NCBI RefSeq assembly: GCF_013177455.1
Contig: NZ_CP053660.1
Span: 1,798,001-1,862,000 of the forward strand
Direction: 5' to 3'
Source: Nocardioides marmotae
GTDB lineage: Bacteria; Actinomycetota; Actinomycetes; Propionibacteriales; Nocardioidaceae
DNA: 64,000 nt
Shown: piece by piece, positions 52,692 to 62,650 of the stretch
Layout: every line of letters starts with the position of its first letter
Numbering within the stretch: position 1 is the stretch's first letter
Made by a program: the position numbers and the translations under genes
The notes under the pieces: model-generated
Database searches by the model: none
What the model was told of the DNA's origin: nothing
The model's input: only the letters and a program-made list of their open reading frames with translations

Positions 52692-54596
52692 ATGTCGCTC
52701 CTCGACTCCATCTCCGGTCCGCGCGACCTGCGTGAGCTCACCCCCGAGGAGCTCGACGCGCTCGCGTCCGAGATCCGCGACCTGCTCGTGCAGACCTGCT
52801 CGCTGATCGGCGGCCACCTCGGGCCGAACCTCGGCGTCGTCGAGCTGACCCTCGCGATCCACCGCGTCTTCGACAGCCCGCGCGACCGGATCGTGCTCGA
52901 CACCGGCCACCAGTCCTACGTCCACAAGATCCTCACCGGTCGCGGCGGGCAGTTCGACGGGCTGCGCAAGGAGGGTGGCCTCTCGGGCTACCCCAGCCAG
53001 GCCGAGTCCGAGCACGACGTCGTCGAGAACTCCCACGCCTCGACCGCCCTGTCCTACGCCGACGGCCTGGCCAAGGCCTTCGCGATCCGCGGCGAGGACC
53101 GGCACACCGTCGCGGTCATCGGCGACGGCGCGCTGACCGGCGGCATGGCCTGGGAGGCGCTCAACAACATCGCGATCGCCAAGGACAGCCGGCTGGTCAT
53201 CGTCGTCAACGACAACGGCCGCTCCTACACCCCGACCATCGGCGGGCTCGCCAACGCACTGACCACGCTGCGCACCAACCCGCGCTACGAGCAGGTCCTC
53301 GACCTGGTCAAGAAGCGGCTCAACGCCGTCCCGGGCGTCGGCCCGGCGGCGTACGACGCGCTCCACGCGATGAAGAAGGGCCTCAAGGACGCGCTCGCGC
53401 CGCAGGGGCTCTTCGAGGACCTCGGCCTGAAGTACGTCGGCCCGGTCGACGGCCACGACACCGCCGCGATGGAGGCGGCGCTGGAGAAGGCCAAGCGCTT
53501 CGGCGGCCCGGTGATCGTCCACGCGCTGACCCGCAAGGGCTTCGGGTACGACGCCGCCGAGAAGCACGAGGCCGACCAGTTCCACTCCCCGCAGCCCTTC
53601 GACATCGAGACCGGCGAGGAGAAGGCCCGCGGCCGGATCTGGACCGACGTGTTCGCCGACGAGATCGTCCGGATCGGGCAGCGCCGCAAGGACGTCGTGG
53701 CGATCACCGCCGCGATGATGCACCCGGTCGGGCTCGACCACTTCCAGGCCCGGTTCCCCGAGCGGACCTTCGACGTCGGCATCGCCGAGCAGCACGCCGC
53801 GACCTCCGCGGCCGGCCTCGCCATGGGCGGGCTGCACCCCGTGGTGGCGGTCTACGCGACGTTCCTCAACCGTGCCTTCGACCAGGTCCTCATGGACTGC
53901 GCGCTGCACCGCACCGGCGTGACCTTCGTGCTCGACCGCGCGGGCGTCACCGGTGACGACGGCGCCTCGCACAACGGCATGTGGGACATGTCGATCCTCC
54001 AGGTCGTCCCGGGCCTGCGTCTCGCCGCCCCGCGCGACGCCGCGCGCCTGCGCGAGCTGCTCAACGAGGCGGTCGAGGTCGACGACGCGCCGACCGTGGT
54101 CCGGTTCCCCAAGGGTCCGCCGCCGGCGGACGTCGAGGCGATCGGCAAGGCCGGCGGTGCCGACGTGCTCGTGCGCAACGGCCCGAAGGACGTGCTGGTC
54201 GTCGCGGTCGGCTCGATGAACGAGGTCGCCCTCGGTGTCGCCGACCGGCTCGTCGCCCAGGGGATCGGCGTCACCGTCGTCGACCCGCGCTGGGTCAAGC
54301 CCGTCGACCCCGCGATCGTCGAGCTGGCGCGCGAGCACCGGCTCGTCGTCTCCATCGAGGACAACGGCGTGGTGGGCGGCTGCGGCGCCGTGCTGCTGCA
54401 GACCCTCGTCGAGGCCGGCGTCACCACGCCGGTGCGGCTGCGCGGCATCCCGCAGGAGTTCCTCCAGCACGCCAAGCGCGCCGCGATCCTCGAGCGCATC
54501 GGGCTGACGCCGCAGGCGCTGGCTCTCGACATCGTCGAGTACATGACCTCCGCGGACGTTGGTCGTTTACCCGTCGATGCCGACCACACCGTCTGA
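52692..54596 (+). CDS. dxs: 1-deoxy-D-xylulose-5-phosphate synthase
   Basis: A 634-residue thiamine-diphosphate enzyme that condenses pyruvate and glyceraldehyde 3-phosphate in the first step of the MEP isoprenoid pathway. Motifs are the His in [11 protein letters not shown], the ThDP/Mg site [31 protein letters not shown], the transketolase pyrimidine domain with [18 protein letters not shown], and the phosphate-binding [19 protein letters not shown]. The length is standard. ATG 52692 is 17 nt after the propeller gene. The end overlaps the next gene by 20 nt. Confidence 0.97.
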   Translation: MSLLDSISGPRDLRELTPEELDALASEIRDLLVQTCSLIGGHLGPNLGVVELTLAIHRVFDSPRDRIVLDTGHQSYVHKILTGRGGQFDGLRKEGGLSGYPSQAESEHDVVENSHASTALSYADGLAKAFAIRGEDRHTVAVIGDGALTGGMAWEALNNIAIAKDSRLVIVVNDNGRSYTPTIGGLANALTTLRTNPRYEQVLDLVKKRLNAVPGVGPAAYDALHAMKKGLKDALAPQGLFEDLGLKYVGPVDGHDTAAMEAALEKAKRFGGPVIVHALTRKGFGYDAAEKHEADQFHSPQPFDIETGEEKARGRIWTDVFADEIVRIGQRRKDVVAITAAMMHPVGLDHFQARFPERTFDVGIAEQHAATSAAGLAMGGLHPVVAVYATFLNRAFDQVLMDCALHRTGVTFVLDRAGVTGDDGASHNGMWDMSILQVVPGLRLAAPRDAARLRELLNEAVEVDDAPTVVRFPKGPPPADVEAIGKAGGADVLVRNGPKDVLVVAVGSMNEVALGVADRLVAQGIGVTVVDPRWVKPVDPAIVELAREHRLVVSIEDNGVVGGCGAVLLQTLVEAGVTTPVRLRGIPQEFLQHAKRAAILERIGLTPQALALDIVEYMTSADVGRLPVDADHTV

Positions 54597-56028
54597 GCGG
54601 TCCCTCAGGCCCCACCGGCCCCGCAGCCCCCGCCGCTCTCGGCGGCTCGCGGCCCAGGTCGCCTGCTGGGCGCTGCTGGCCGGGGCGCTGCCGGCCTGCT
54701 CGCTGGTCGGCGGCGACGAGGACCCGGCCACCTCGGCCGAGGCCGCCGGCCCGCCCGCGGCGGCCGACGTCGTGGCGGGGCTGCGCCGGGCGCTGGAGCG
54801 CCGGGCCGACGCCGTACGACGTGGTGACCGGCGCGCCTTCGCCGCCGGCCTCGCACGCCGTACCCCGCAGGTGCGCGAGCAGCAGCTGACCTGGTTCGAC
54901 AACCTCGCCCAGCTGCCGCTGGCCGAGCTCGGGTACGCCTTCGACCGGCAGAACATCGTCCGCCGCGGCGACGCCTACTGGGTCGTGGTGGAGCAGTCGA
55001 TGCAGCTGGCCGGGTACGACGACCAGCCGGTCGTCAGCCACGACCGCTTCCTGTTTCGGCCCGCACCGCGCAACGAGCGGCGGATGCTGCTCGCCTCGGT
55101 GACCGACGACGCGTGGGAGGACGAGCACGACGTGCGCCCGCAGCCGTGGGACCTCGGGCCGGTCCAGGTCCGCGGCGGGCTCGGGGTGCTCGGGGTCTTC
55201 GACGCCGGGAGCGTCGGCTCCGCGGCCGGCGTGATCGCCTCGGTCGAGCGGGGCATCGCGGACGTCTCGGCCGCGCTGCCCGAGCCGTGGCGGCGCACCG
55301 TCGTGGTCTACGCGCTGTCCTCGACGGAGTTCCTGCAGACGATCGAGGAGCTCCCCGGCGGCGACCCCGAGCGCCTCGACGGGGTCGCCTTCCCCGTCGC
55401 CGCCGGCCCGGGGCAGGCCGGCGCGGCCGCGACGCGCTTCGCGCTCCACCCGCGGATGCTCGCGCGCTCGGGGCCCCAGCGGGACCGGCTGGTGCGCCAC
55501 GAGCTGGTCCACGTGGCGCTGGGCGAGCGCGACGACGAGGCGCCGGTCTGGCTGAGCGAGGGGATCGCCGAGTACGTCTCGGTCCGCCCGGTCGACCCCG
55601 CGGACCGGGTCGTCGCCGAGGCCGCGCTGGGCCGGGCGGTCGAGGGCGTCGACGGGCTCCCGGTGGGGGAGTCCTTCACCGCGGCGGGGGACGCGCCGGT
55701 GGCGAGCTACGGCCTGTCGTGGTGGGTCTGCGAGTACGTCGCCGGCTCGTTCGGCGAGGAGGCGCTGTGGGCGCTGCTCGACGCCTTCGGGTCACCCGGC
55801 GCCGACGAGGACGAGGTGCTCACGCGGGTCCTGGGGCTCACCGCCGACCAGCTCGCCGACCGGGCGGCGCGTCTGATGGTCGCCACGTTCGTGCCGGGGG
55901 CCGGCCCGGGCTCCGGTCCGGAGGTCGGGGATCAGGACCCGGGCGCGCCCTCGGGTGTCTCGTCGCCCTCGCCCTCGGCCCCGGCCCGGCCCTCGAGCTC
56001 GGCCTTGCGGCGCCGCTCGGCCTCGTAG
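54577..56028 (+). CDS. lipoprotein zinc metallopeptidase-like protein
   Basis: A 483-residue exported protein. A basic N-terminus ([13 protein letters not shown]) and hydrophobic core end in the lipobox LPAC (Cys near residue 47). The C-terminal half carries an HExxH motif at 308-312 ([11 protein letters not shown]) with Glu328 in WLSEGIAEY, the pattern of gluzincin peptidases, so zinc-dependent proteolysis at the cell surface is likely. Similar genes follow dxs in some actinobacteria. The last ~32 residues (Ser/Pro-rich) overlap the 3' end of the convergent gene by 97 nt, which is unusual. Confidence 0.85.
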   Translation: MPTTPSERSLRPHRPRSPRRSRRLAAQVACWALLAGALPACSLVGGDEDPATSAEAAGPPAAADVVAGLRRALERRADAVRRGDRRAFAAGLARRTPQVREQQLTWFDNLAQLPLAELGYAFDRQNIVRRGDAYWVVVEQSMQLAGYDDQPVVSHDRFLFRPAPRNERRMLLASVTDDAWEDEHDVRPQPWDLGPVQVRGGLGVLGVFDAGSVGSAAGVIASVERGIADVSAALPEPWRRTVVVYALSSTEFLQTIEELPGGDPERLDGVAFPVAAGPGQAGAAATRFALHPRMLARSGPQRDRLVRHELVHVALGERDDEAPVWLSEGIAEYVSVRPVDPADRVVAEAALGRAVEGVDGLPVGESFTAAGDAPVASYGLSWWVCEYVAGSFGEEALWALLDAFGSPGADEDEVLTRVLGLTADQLADRAARLMVATFVPGAGPGSGPEVGDQDPGAPSGVSSPSPSAPARPSSSALRRRSAS

Positions 56029-56351
56029 CGCCGGCGCTGCTCCTCGGCCCGCGCCCGGACCTGCCGGAGGAACTCCTCGTCCTTCGCCGGGTCGCTCGCC
56101 GCCAACCGGCCGGGCCGCTCGTACTCCGGGAACCCCGGCGCCCCGCCCCGCTCCCGGCTCAGCCGCTGCGCCGTGGCGGGTCGGCCGGCGACGAGCCAGG
56201 CGATCGACCCGACGAGCGGGAAGAGCAACACGATCACGATCCACGCCCACTTCGGCAGGTACCGCACCCGCGCCTGGTCGCTGACGATCGCGTCGACGAG
56301 GCAGTAGGCCCACAGCAGGAAGAGGAGCACCCCGGGAAGCAGCTTGATCAC
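55932..56351 (-). CDS. PLDc_N-type two-helix membrane protein
   Basis: A 139-residue protein. GTG 56351 is chosen because the domain starts right there (VIKLLPGVLLFLLWAYCLVD). Two TM helices follow (the second is WAWIVIVLLFPLVGSIAWLV), which is the PLDc_N domain seen alone in many actinobacterial proteins. A charged coiled tail rich in Arg/Glu comes after ([20 protein letters not shown]). The function is unknown. Its final 97 nt are antisense to the metallopeptidase coding end. Confidence 0.85.
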   Translation of the reverse strand: MIKLLPGVLLFLLWAYCLVDAIVSDQARVRYLPKWAWIVIVLLFPLVGSIAWLVAGRPATAQRLSRERGGAPGFPEYERPGRLAASDPAKDEEFLRQVRARAEEQRRRYEAERRRKAELEGRAGAEGEGDETPEGAPGS

Positions 56352-56418
56352 CGCCGCAGTCTCGCCGAGGCCGGCCCGTCCCGTCCCCACCGTGTCCGTC
56401 CTGTGACCTGGCCGGCTC

Positions 56419-56520
56419 CGCTGGTCGAGCAGCGAGCCCTGGCGGCCACCCGCTGGTCGAGCAGCGAGCCTTGGCGGCCACCCGCTGGTCGAGCAGCGAG
56501 CCCTGGCGAGCGTGTCGAGG
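56419..56520. repeat. 32-bp tandem repeat, 2.7 copies
   Basis: The units at 56419-56450 and 56451-56482 differ by one base, and a partial third copy starts at 56483. Each contains GCTGGTCGAGCAGCGAGCC, and the array ends in GTGTCGAGGCCC. This is the reverse complement of the CTGCTCGACCAGCGGGTGGC element at about 50816. The surrounding gap 56352-56760 shows no gene. Confidence 0.88.
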
Positions 56521-56760
56521 CCCGGTGAGGTGCCCGTGGCCTTGTGGTCTCCGGGTTGGTGGCGCGGGCGCGGGCGCGTCCGCCGGCCGCGGGTGGTGCG
56601 GTGTAGAAGGACTTTGAGAAAGACGTGGTTGCGCGCCGTCGTGGTCGAGGCACCTGGGCGCGGTTGCTTCTCGGGTCGCGGTGGGCGCGGGTCGACCGCT
56701 GTGGTTGCGGTGGTCGAGGGATCGGACTGCGGGGCGGGCCTGGTTTCTCAGCTGGTCGGT

Positions 56761-58029
56761 CTACGTCCGCCGGTGGAACGCGACCTTCCCGCCGGGGAGG
56801 TGGGTGGTCTCGAAGGCCGGGTCGTGAATCCGGGCGTGGTGACGCGGACAGAGGTTGCGCGCGTTGGCCAGGTCGCTCTTCCCACCGTGTGACCAGGGCT
56901 CGTCGTGGTGGGCGTGGCACAGGTGGGCGGGCCAGTCACAGCCCTCTGCGGTGCAGGTGGGCTGGGTGAGGTTGAGCCCGCGGCGCTGGGCGCCGGAGAA
57001 CAGTCGCGTCTTCCGGCCGAGGTCCAGCAGCTCGGACCTGCTGCCCAGCACCGCCGGGATCAATCCGGCTTCGCAGGCCAGTCGGCGGGCGGTCGCCGCG
57101 GAGATGACGCGTCCGTCGTCGAGCACCCCCGGCGCCAGCCCACCCATCAGCGAGTCGAGGTCGAGGGTGACCACGACGGTCGCGTTCAGTCCGCCGACCT
57201 TCGGGAGTCGGTCGGTGGGGAGGCGTTCGAGGAGCTCGCAGAACGCATCCCCCATCCGCTCGGGCGAGGGCCGGCGCTCGATCTCCTCGGCCGCGTCGGG
57301 GTCGGGGTCCTTGGTGGCGGCCTGGTGCTTCGGTGCGGCGTACGCGAGGAGGGTCTTGTGGAGCATCGCGGCGTGCAGCTCGGGGATCGAGAACTTCCCG
57401 CGCACCGAGCCCCTTCCGTCCGGGCACATCGTCAGCCAAGCAGCGGCGCGTGCTTCACGCTCTTCGCGCTCCAAAGCACGTGCATCCCGGGCCTCGCCGA
57501 TCTCGGGCGCGACGACGGTGAGGACGTGCTTGGCGAGGACCGCCAGCGTCTTCGGGTCCAGGTGGGCGGCCTCGTCGAGCAGGTGCTGCTCGGCCCGCGC
57601 CGGGACGGTCGGGTCCTCCAGGTCCTCGGGCAGCCGGTCGACACACGAGGTGATCACCCGGGCGTGTTCAGCCGAGATCGCTCCCTCGACCAGGGCAGCG
57701 GATGTTGGCGAATGCCGGTCCAGGGACTCCGCCAACCGGGCCCGGCCCTTGGCCACCCGCCGTTCCTGGCGGGTCCGGTTGGCCCACCACGAGGCCGTGT
57801 CGGTCGCACCGGCGCGTTCGCCGGCGTGACGACGGTCGGCCTCGGCCACCAGGCGGAGTGCGAGGGCGTCGGCCTGCGCGCGGAGCTTCTCGGCCTCCAG
57901 GAGGGTGGCTTCGACGTCCTCGTCCGACATCGACCACAGGTCCGCGGTCGCCGCCTGGCGCGTCTTGCGGCGGGACTTCGCGACAGCCCGGCACACGGTG
58001 TGTGCGTGGTGTCGAGAGTCCTTGGTCAT
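56761..58029 (-). CDS. DUF222/HNH endonuclease (13E12-type), copy 2
   Basis: A 422-residue DUF222 plus HNH protein. The helical domain includes LLEAEKLRAQADALALRLVA and RTRQERRVAKGRARLAESLD. The HNH part has CTAEGCDWPAHLCHAHHDEP and WSHGGKSDLANARNLCPRHH. The ATG at 58029 starts in MTKDSRHHAHT. It is clearly diverged from copy 1 at protein level, yet the two share upstream intergenic sequence, implying that the locus and not just the gene was spread. There is no convincing LexA box here. Confidence 0.92.
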   Translation of the reverse strand: MTKDSRHHAHTVCRAVAKSRRKTRQAATADLWSMSDEDVEATLLEAEKLRAQADALALRLVAEADRRHAGERAGATDTASWWANRTRQERRVAKGRARLAESLDRHSPTSAALVEGAISAEHARVITSCVDRLPEDLEDPTVPARAEQHLLDEAAHLDPKTLAVLAKHVLTVVAPEIGEARDARALEREEREARAAAWLTMCPDGRGSVRGKFSIPELHAAMLHKTLLAYAAPKHQAATKDPDPDAAEEIERRPSPERMGDAFCELLERLPTDRLPKVGGLNATVVVTLDLDSLMGGLAPGVLDDGRVISAATARRLACEAGLIPAVLGSRSELLDLGRKTRLFSGAQRRGLNLTQPTCTAEGCDWPAHLCHAHHDEPWSHGGKSDLANARNLCPRHHARIHDPAFETTHLPGGKVAFHRRT

Positions 58030-58164
58030 GGGTCTACTCAAGCACCCGCCACCGACAGTCGAAGCACTGTTTCCCCAGGTCAGGCCACATGTTGAGACAC
58101 AACTTGGACGAGTTTCAGACCCGTCCCAGCGGCCCCCCGCAGCGCACCCACCGCGAGCCGGGAG

Positions 58165-58266
58165 CCGACCGCAACCACGCGCCGTACCTCTCCCGCTAGC
58201 TGCCCCATCCACCCACGGCCCGTAGGCCGTAGCCGAGGTCACGGGGTCTCGTCGGCGCTCGGCGAT
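58165..58266. repeat. dispersed intergenic repeat upstream of DUF222/HNH copy 2
   Basis: Homologous to the sequence at about 50705-50803: CGTACCTCTCCCGCTAGCTG matches there with a few changes, followed by GGCCxxxAGGCC, TCACGGGG and GTCGGCGCT. The gap 58030-58400 has no gene; the rest shows nothing else clear. Confidence 0.65.
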
Positions 58267-58400
58267 GGCTCGCTGCCCTGCCCGGCACGACCCACCCCGC
58301 CGCTCCAGGACGGCGTACGTCGCCCCACGCCCTCGCCGGCGGTTCGCGGCGGGGTCGGCGGGTGGGAAGGGGAGGGAGGGGATACCTGCTGGGAGTGAGC

Positions 58401-59897
58401 GTGTTCAGGACGAAGTCCGTGGAGCAGTCGATCGCCGACACCGACGACCCGGAGACCCGGCTGCGCAAGGACCTGCGTGCGGTGGACCTGGTGGTCTTCG
58501 GCGTCGGCGTGATCATCGGGGCCGGCATCTTCGTGCTGACCGGCACGGTGGCGGCGTCGCACTCCGGCCCGGCGCTGGCGCTGAGCTTCCTCATCGCCGC
58601 GCTGACGTGCGGGCTGGCGGCGCTGTGCTACGCCGAGTTCGCCTCGACGGTGCCGGTGGCGGGGAGCGCGTACACGTTCAGCTACGCGACCCTGGGGGAG
58701 CTGGTGGCCTGGACCATCGGGTGGGACCTCGTCCTGGAGTTCACCATCGGTGCCGCGGCGCTGTCGGTGAGCTTCTCGGGCTACCTCCAGGAGCTGCTCG
58801 CGGGCACGCCGTTCGAGATCCCGACGTCCCTGGGGAGCGCCAACGAGGGCGTCGTCAACCTGCCGGCGGTCGTGGTGGCGCTGCTGGTCGCCGGTCTGCT
58901 GATCCGCGGCACCAAGCTCTCCAGCGTCGTCAACCAGGTCGTCGTCGCGATCAAGCTGGCCGTGGTGGCGGCGGTCATCGTGGTCGGCATCGCCTACGTC
59001 GACCCGTCCAACTGGGTGCCGTTCATCCCGGAGTCCAAGCCGGCCCCGGCCTCGGAGGGCGGCTTCGCGGACCTGCCGCTCATCACCAGCCTGCTCGGCA
59101 TCGAGCCGGCCGTCTTCGGCGTCGCCGGCGTGATCAGCGGCGCCGCGATCGTCTTCTTCGCCTTCATCGGCTTCGACATCGTCGCGACCACCGCGGAGGA
59201 GGCGAAGAACCCCCAGCGCGACGTCCCGATCGGCATCCTCGGCTCGCTCGCGATCGTCACCGCGCTGTACGCCGCGGTGAGCCTGATCGTGACCGGCATC
59301 CGCCCCTACGACGAGATCGACCCCAACGACGAGGCGCCGCTGGCCACCGCGTTCAGCGCGGTCGGCGTGGACTGGATGGCCGACCTGATCGCGGTCGGCG
59401 CGTGCATCGGCCTGGTCGTCGTGGCGATGATCCTCATGCTCGGCCAGAGCCGGGTCGCCTTCGCGATGGGCCGCGACGGCCTGTTGCCCCGCTCGATCGC
59501 CAAGGTCCACCCGCAGTGGGGCACGCCGTACCGCGTCACCATCATCACCGGCGTCGCCGTCGCCGCCATCGCCGGCTTCGTCGACCTCTCGACGTTGGCC
59601 AACCTGGTCAACATCGGCACGCTCTTCGCGTTCCTGCTCGTCAGCATCGGCGTCGTGGTGCTGCGCCGCACCCGCCCCGACCTGCCGCGGGCCTTCCGCA
59701 CGCCGCTGGCGCCCGTGGTCGCGACGCTGTCCTCGCTGCTGTGCATCTACCTGATGCTCAACCTGACCGGGGAGACCTGGATCCGCTTCCTGCTCTGGAT
59801 GGCCCTCGGCGTCGTCGTCTACTTCGTCTTCGGCCGGCGGCACAGCCGTCTGGCCCAGCAGTCCACCCGGGAGCCGGACGCCGAGCCCACCCCATAG
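58401..59897 (+). CDS. APC-superfamily amino acid permease
   Basis: A 498-residue permease with about 12 TM helices. The TM1 signature VFGVGVIIGAGIFVLTGTVA and the TM6-adjacent FFAFIGFDIVATTAEEAKNP (Glu-Glu) are hallmarks of the cationic amino-acid/YfnA-like subgroup. GTG 58401 has GGGAG 5 nt before it; GTG 58395 is possible and adds two residues. It is unrelated in architecture to the APC protein at 12557, lacking the soluble C-terminal domain. The substrate is probably an amino acid. Confidence 0.9.
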   Translation: MFRTKSVEQSIADTDDPETRLRKDLRAVDLVVFGVGVIIGAGIFVLTGTVAASHSGPALALSFLIAALTCGLAALCYAEFASTVPVAGSAYTFSYATLGELVAWTIGWDLVLEFTIGAAALSVSFSGYLQELLAGTPFEIPTSLGSANEGVVNLPAVVVALLVAGLLIRGTKLSSVVNQVVVAIKLAVVAAVIVVGIAYVDPSNWVPFIPESKPAPASEGGFADLPLITSLLGIEPAVFGVAGVISGAAIVFFAFIGFDIVATTAEEAKNPQRDVPIGILGSLAIVTALYAAVSLIVTGIRPYDEIDPNDEAPLATAFSAVGVDWMADLIAVGACIGLVVVAMILMLGQSRVAFAMGRDGLLPRSIAKVHPQWGTPYRVTIITGVAVAAIAGFVDLSTLANLVNIGTLFAFLLVSIGVVVLRRTRPDLPRAFRTPLAPVVATLSSLLCIYLMLNLTGETWIRFLLWMALGVVVYFVFGRRHSRLAQQSTREPDAEPTP

Positions 59898-59906
59898 GCT
59901 GGGCGG

Positions 59907-60878
59907 GTGACCCAGGAACCCCGTCTCGTGCACATCGTCGACGAGGTGCCCGAGCTCGCCGACGTCACCGAGCTGACCATGGTCCTCGTGCTCGACGGGT
60001 TCCTCGACGCCGGCAACGCCGCGGCCCGCGCCGCGCAGCACCTCGTCGACCTCTCCGACGCACCCGTGCCCGGCGGCAAGGTGGTGGCGACGTTCGACGT
60101 CGACTCCTTCCACGACTACCGCGCCCGCCGCCCCGCGGTCTCCTTCGTGCGCGACCACTACGAGCAGTACGACGCTCCGCGCCTGGTCGTGCGGCTGCTC
60201 AAGGACACCGGCGGCACGCCGTACCTGCTCCTCCACGGGCCCGAGCCCGACAACCGCTGGGAGGCGTTCGCGCGCGCGGTGCGCGAGGTCGTCGAGCGGC
60301 TCGGGGTGACCCGGACCGTGGCGATGGGCTCGGTGCCGATGGCGGTGCCGCACACGCGGCCGATCGCGATCACCCACCACGCCAACGACCACGCCGAACC
60401 GGTGGCCCAGAGCCCGTGGCGCGGCGAGCTGCGCGTGCCGAGCAGCGCCCAGGCGCTGCTCGAGATCCGGCTGGGGGAGTGGGGGCACCCCGCGCTCGGC
60501 TTCGTGGCGCACATCCCGCACTACCTGGCGCAGCTGGACTACCCGAAGGCCTCGGCCGTGCTCCTCGAGCAGGTCGAGCGCGGCGGGCGGCTGATCATCG
60601 ACCTCTCCGGCCTGCGCGCCGAGGCCGAGGACCGCGAGGGCGAGATCGAGCGCTACCTCGAGACCAACGGGGAGGTCGCCGAGGTGGTCGCGGCGCTGGA
60701 GCGGCAGTACGACGCCTTCGAGCGCAGCGAGGCCTCCGGCAGCAACCTGCTGGCCGAGGACCAGCCGCTGCCGAGCGGCGAGGAGCTCGGGGAGCAGTTC
60801 GAGCAGTTCCTCGCCACCCTCGACGAGGACCCCCGGCCCGGGAACGAGACCCGCGGCGACGACGACGGGGAGGGCTGA
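59907..60878 (+). CDS. PAC2 family protein
   Basis: A 323-residue PAC2 (proteasome assembly chaperone 2-like) protein: LTMVLVLDGFLDAGNAAARA, VVATFDVDSFHDYRARRP, TVAMGSVPMAVPHTRPIAIT and LGFVAHIPHYLAQLDYPKAS. The PAC2 domain covers residues about 15-225 and is followed by a charged helical tail. Actinobacterial members are widespread but their role is unproven. GTG start; the next gene begins right after the stop. Confidence 0.9.
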   Translation: MTQEPRLVHIVDEVPELADVTELTMVLVLDGFLDAGNAAARAAQHLVDLSDAPVPGGKVVATFDVDSFHDYRARRPAVSFVRDHYEQYDAPRLVVRLLKDTGGTPYLLLHGPEPDNRWEAFARAVREVVERLGVTRTVAMGSVPMAVPHTRPIAITHHANDHAEPVAQSPWRGELRVPSSAQALLEIRLGEWGHPALGFVAHIPHYLAQLDYPKASAVLLEQVERGGRLIIDLSGLRAEAEDREGEIERYLETNGEVAEVVAALERQYDAFERSEASGSNLLAEDQPLPSGEELGEQFEQFLATLDEDPRPGNETRGDDDGEG

Positions 60879-61742
60879 GTGCCGCGCGACGCCGACGAGC
60901 TCGTCGAGCTCCTCGACCTCGAGACCATCGACACCAACCTGTTCCGCGGCCACCAGGCCGTCTCCTCCCTGCCGCGGGTCTTCGGCGGCCAGGCCGCCGC
61001 CCAGTCGGTGGTGGCGGCGGGTCGCACCGTCGACCCGGCCTACGAGCTGCACTCGCTGCACAGCTACTTCCTGCAGCCCGGTGACACCGCGGCGCCGACG
61101 ATCTACGACGTCGAGACCATCCGCGAGTCCCGCTCGTTCGCGACCCGGCGGGTCCTCGCCCGCCAGCACGGCCGGCCGATCTTCGCGCTGACGGCCGACT
61201 TCCAGCGCCCCGAGGAGAGCTGGGAGCACCAGCAGGTGGCGCCGACGGTGCCCCCGCCGGAGGAGTGCCTGGACCCCAAGGAGCTGCTCGGCCAGGCGCC
61301 GGACGACCCCGAGTGGGGCGTGATGGACCTGCGGTACGTCGGCACCAGCGCCGACGGCGTGCTCGAGCCCGACGACGTACGCCCCGGTCGGCAGCGGATG
61401 TGGCTGCGCGCACGCGGCCGGCTGCCCGACGACCCGTTCGTGCACCTGGCCGTCTTCACCTACTTCTCCGACATGACCCTGATGGGTGCCGCGCTCGCGC
61501 CGCACGGCATCCGGGTCGGCAGCCCGGCCGCGATGATCGCCTCGCTGGACCACGCGGTGTGGTTCCACCGGCCGTTCCGCGCCGACGAGTGGTGGCTCTA
61601 CGACCAGGACTCGCCCTTCGCCGGCGGCGGCCGGGGCCTGGTGCACGGCCGTGTGCACACCGCCGACGGCACGCTGGTCGCCTCGGTCTCCCAGGAGGCG
61701 CTGCTGCGCAGGCCCCGCCCACGGACGAAGGAGCAGGCATGA
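60879..61742 (+). CDS. acyl-CoA thioesterase II (TesB-like), first copy
   Basis: A 287-residue double-hotdog thioesterase that hydrolyses acyl-CoA to free acid and CoA. Family features are LFRGHQAVSSLPRVFGGQAA, ELHSLHSYFLQPGD, SFATRRVLARQHGRPIFAL and SLDHAVWFHRPFRADEWWLY, with the conserved Asp/Gln/Thr positions of TesB. The GTG start at 60879 directly abuts the PAC2 stop. Its stop overlaps the second copy (ATGA). Confidence 0.93.
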   Translation: MPRDADELVELLDLETIDTNLFRGHQAVSSLPRVFGGQAAAQSVVAAGRTVDPAYELHSLHSYFLQPGDTAAPTIYDVETIRESRSFATRRVLARQHGRPIFALTADFQRPEESWEHQQVAPTVPPPEECLDPKELLGQAPDDPEWGVMDLRYVGTSADGVLEPDDVRPGRQRMWLRARGRLPDDPFVHLAVFTYFSDMTLMGAALAPHGIRVGSPAAMIASLDHAVWFHRPFRADEWWLYDQDSPFAGGGRGLVHGRVHTADGTLVASVSQEALLRRPRPRTKEQA

Positions 61743-62590
61743 CCACGCCGGTGCAGGACCTGCTCACGCTGCTCGACCTCGAGGACATCGACGTCGACCT
61801 GTTCCGCGGCGCCCAGCCCGACTCCGAGCGTGCCCGGGTCTACGGCGGCCAGGTCGCCGCGCAGGCGCTGGTCGCCGCGACCCGCACGGTCGACGAGGGG
61901 TACGCCGTGCACTCGCTGCACTCCTACTTCCTGCTGCCCGGCGACTACTCGGTGCCGATCGTCTACGACGTCGAGCGGATCCGCGACGGGCGGTCGTTCC
62001 TGACCCGGCGGGTCGTGGCGCGCCAGCACGGCCGCCCGATCTACTACCAGACGCTGAACTTCCAGCGGCCCGAGGAGGGCTGGGAGCACCAGGACGTCCA
62101 GCCCGAGGTCGGCCGCCCCGAGGACGGCATCGACATGGTCGAGCTGATGCGCAGCCGCGGGGCCGAGGACGCCGACGCGCTGGGCAAGGAGTGGAACGCG
62201 ATCGACGTGCGCTACCTCGGCAACACCCGGCACGGGCTGCCCGACCACCCGGTGCACCAGGCGCAGGCGCAGATGTGGATCCGGGTCAAGGACCGCCTCC
62301 CCGACGACCCGGTCGCCCACCTCGGGACGTTCGCCTACGCCAGCGACATCAGCCTGCTCGGCGCGTCGTTGGCCGCCCACCCGGCCGACCCGCGCACCAC
62401 GATGATGGCCTCCCTCGACCACACCATCTGGTTCCACCGCCCCTTCCGCGCCGACGAGTGGTGGCTCTACGACCAGTGGTCTCCCTCGGCCTCGGGCGGT
62501 CGCGGGCTCTCCCTCGGCCGGGTCTTCACCGAGGACGGCACGCTCGTCGCCACCGTCGCCCAGGAGGGGCTCATCCGCCCTCGCCGGTGA
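61739..62590 (+). CDS. acyl-CoA thioesterase II (TesB-like), second copy
   Basis: A 283-residue paralogue of the preceding gene with the same motif order: VYGGQVAAQALVAATRTVDE, AVHSLHSYFLLPGDYS, FLTRRVVARQHGRPIYY and SLDHTIWFHRPFRADEWWLY. It arose by tandem duplication, with divergence in the middle (GAEDADALGKEWNAIDVRYL). ATGA overlap with copy 1. It is followed by a 40-nt palindrome. Confidence 0.93.
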   Translation: MTTPVQDLLTLLDLEDIDVDLFRGAQPDSERARVYGGQVAAQALVAATRTVDEGYAVHSLHSYFLLPGDYSVPIVYDVERIRDGRSFLTRRVVARQHGRPIYYQTLNFQRPEEGWEHQDVQPEVGRPEDGIDMVELMRSRGAEDADALGKEWNAIDVRYLGNTRHGLPDHPVHQAQAQMWIRVKDRLPDDPVAHLGTFAYASDISLLGASLAAHPADPRTTMMASLDHTIWFHRPFRADEWWLYDQWSPSASGGRGLSLGRVFTEDGTLVATVAQEGLIRPRR

Positions 62591-62650
62591 TCCCGGGTTG
62601 GTCCGGGCCGTGGTCGAGAGGGTGCAGGAGTCCCCGGTTAACCGGTGACC

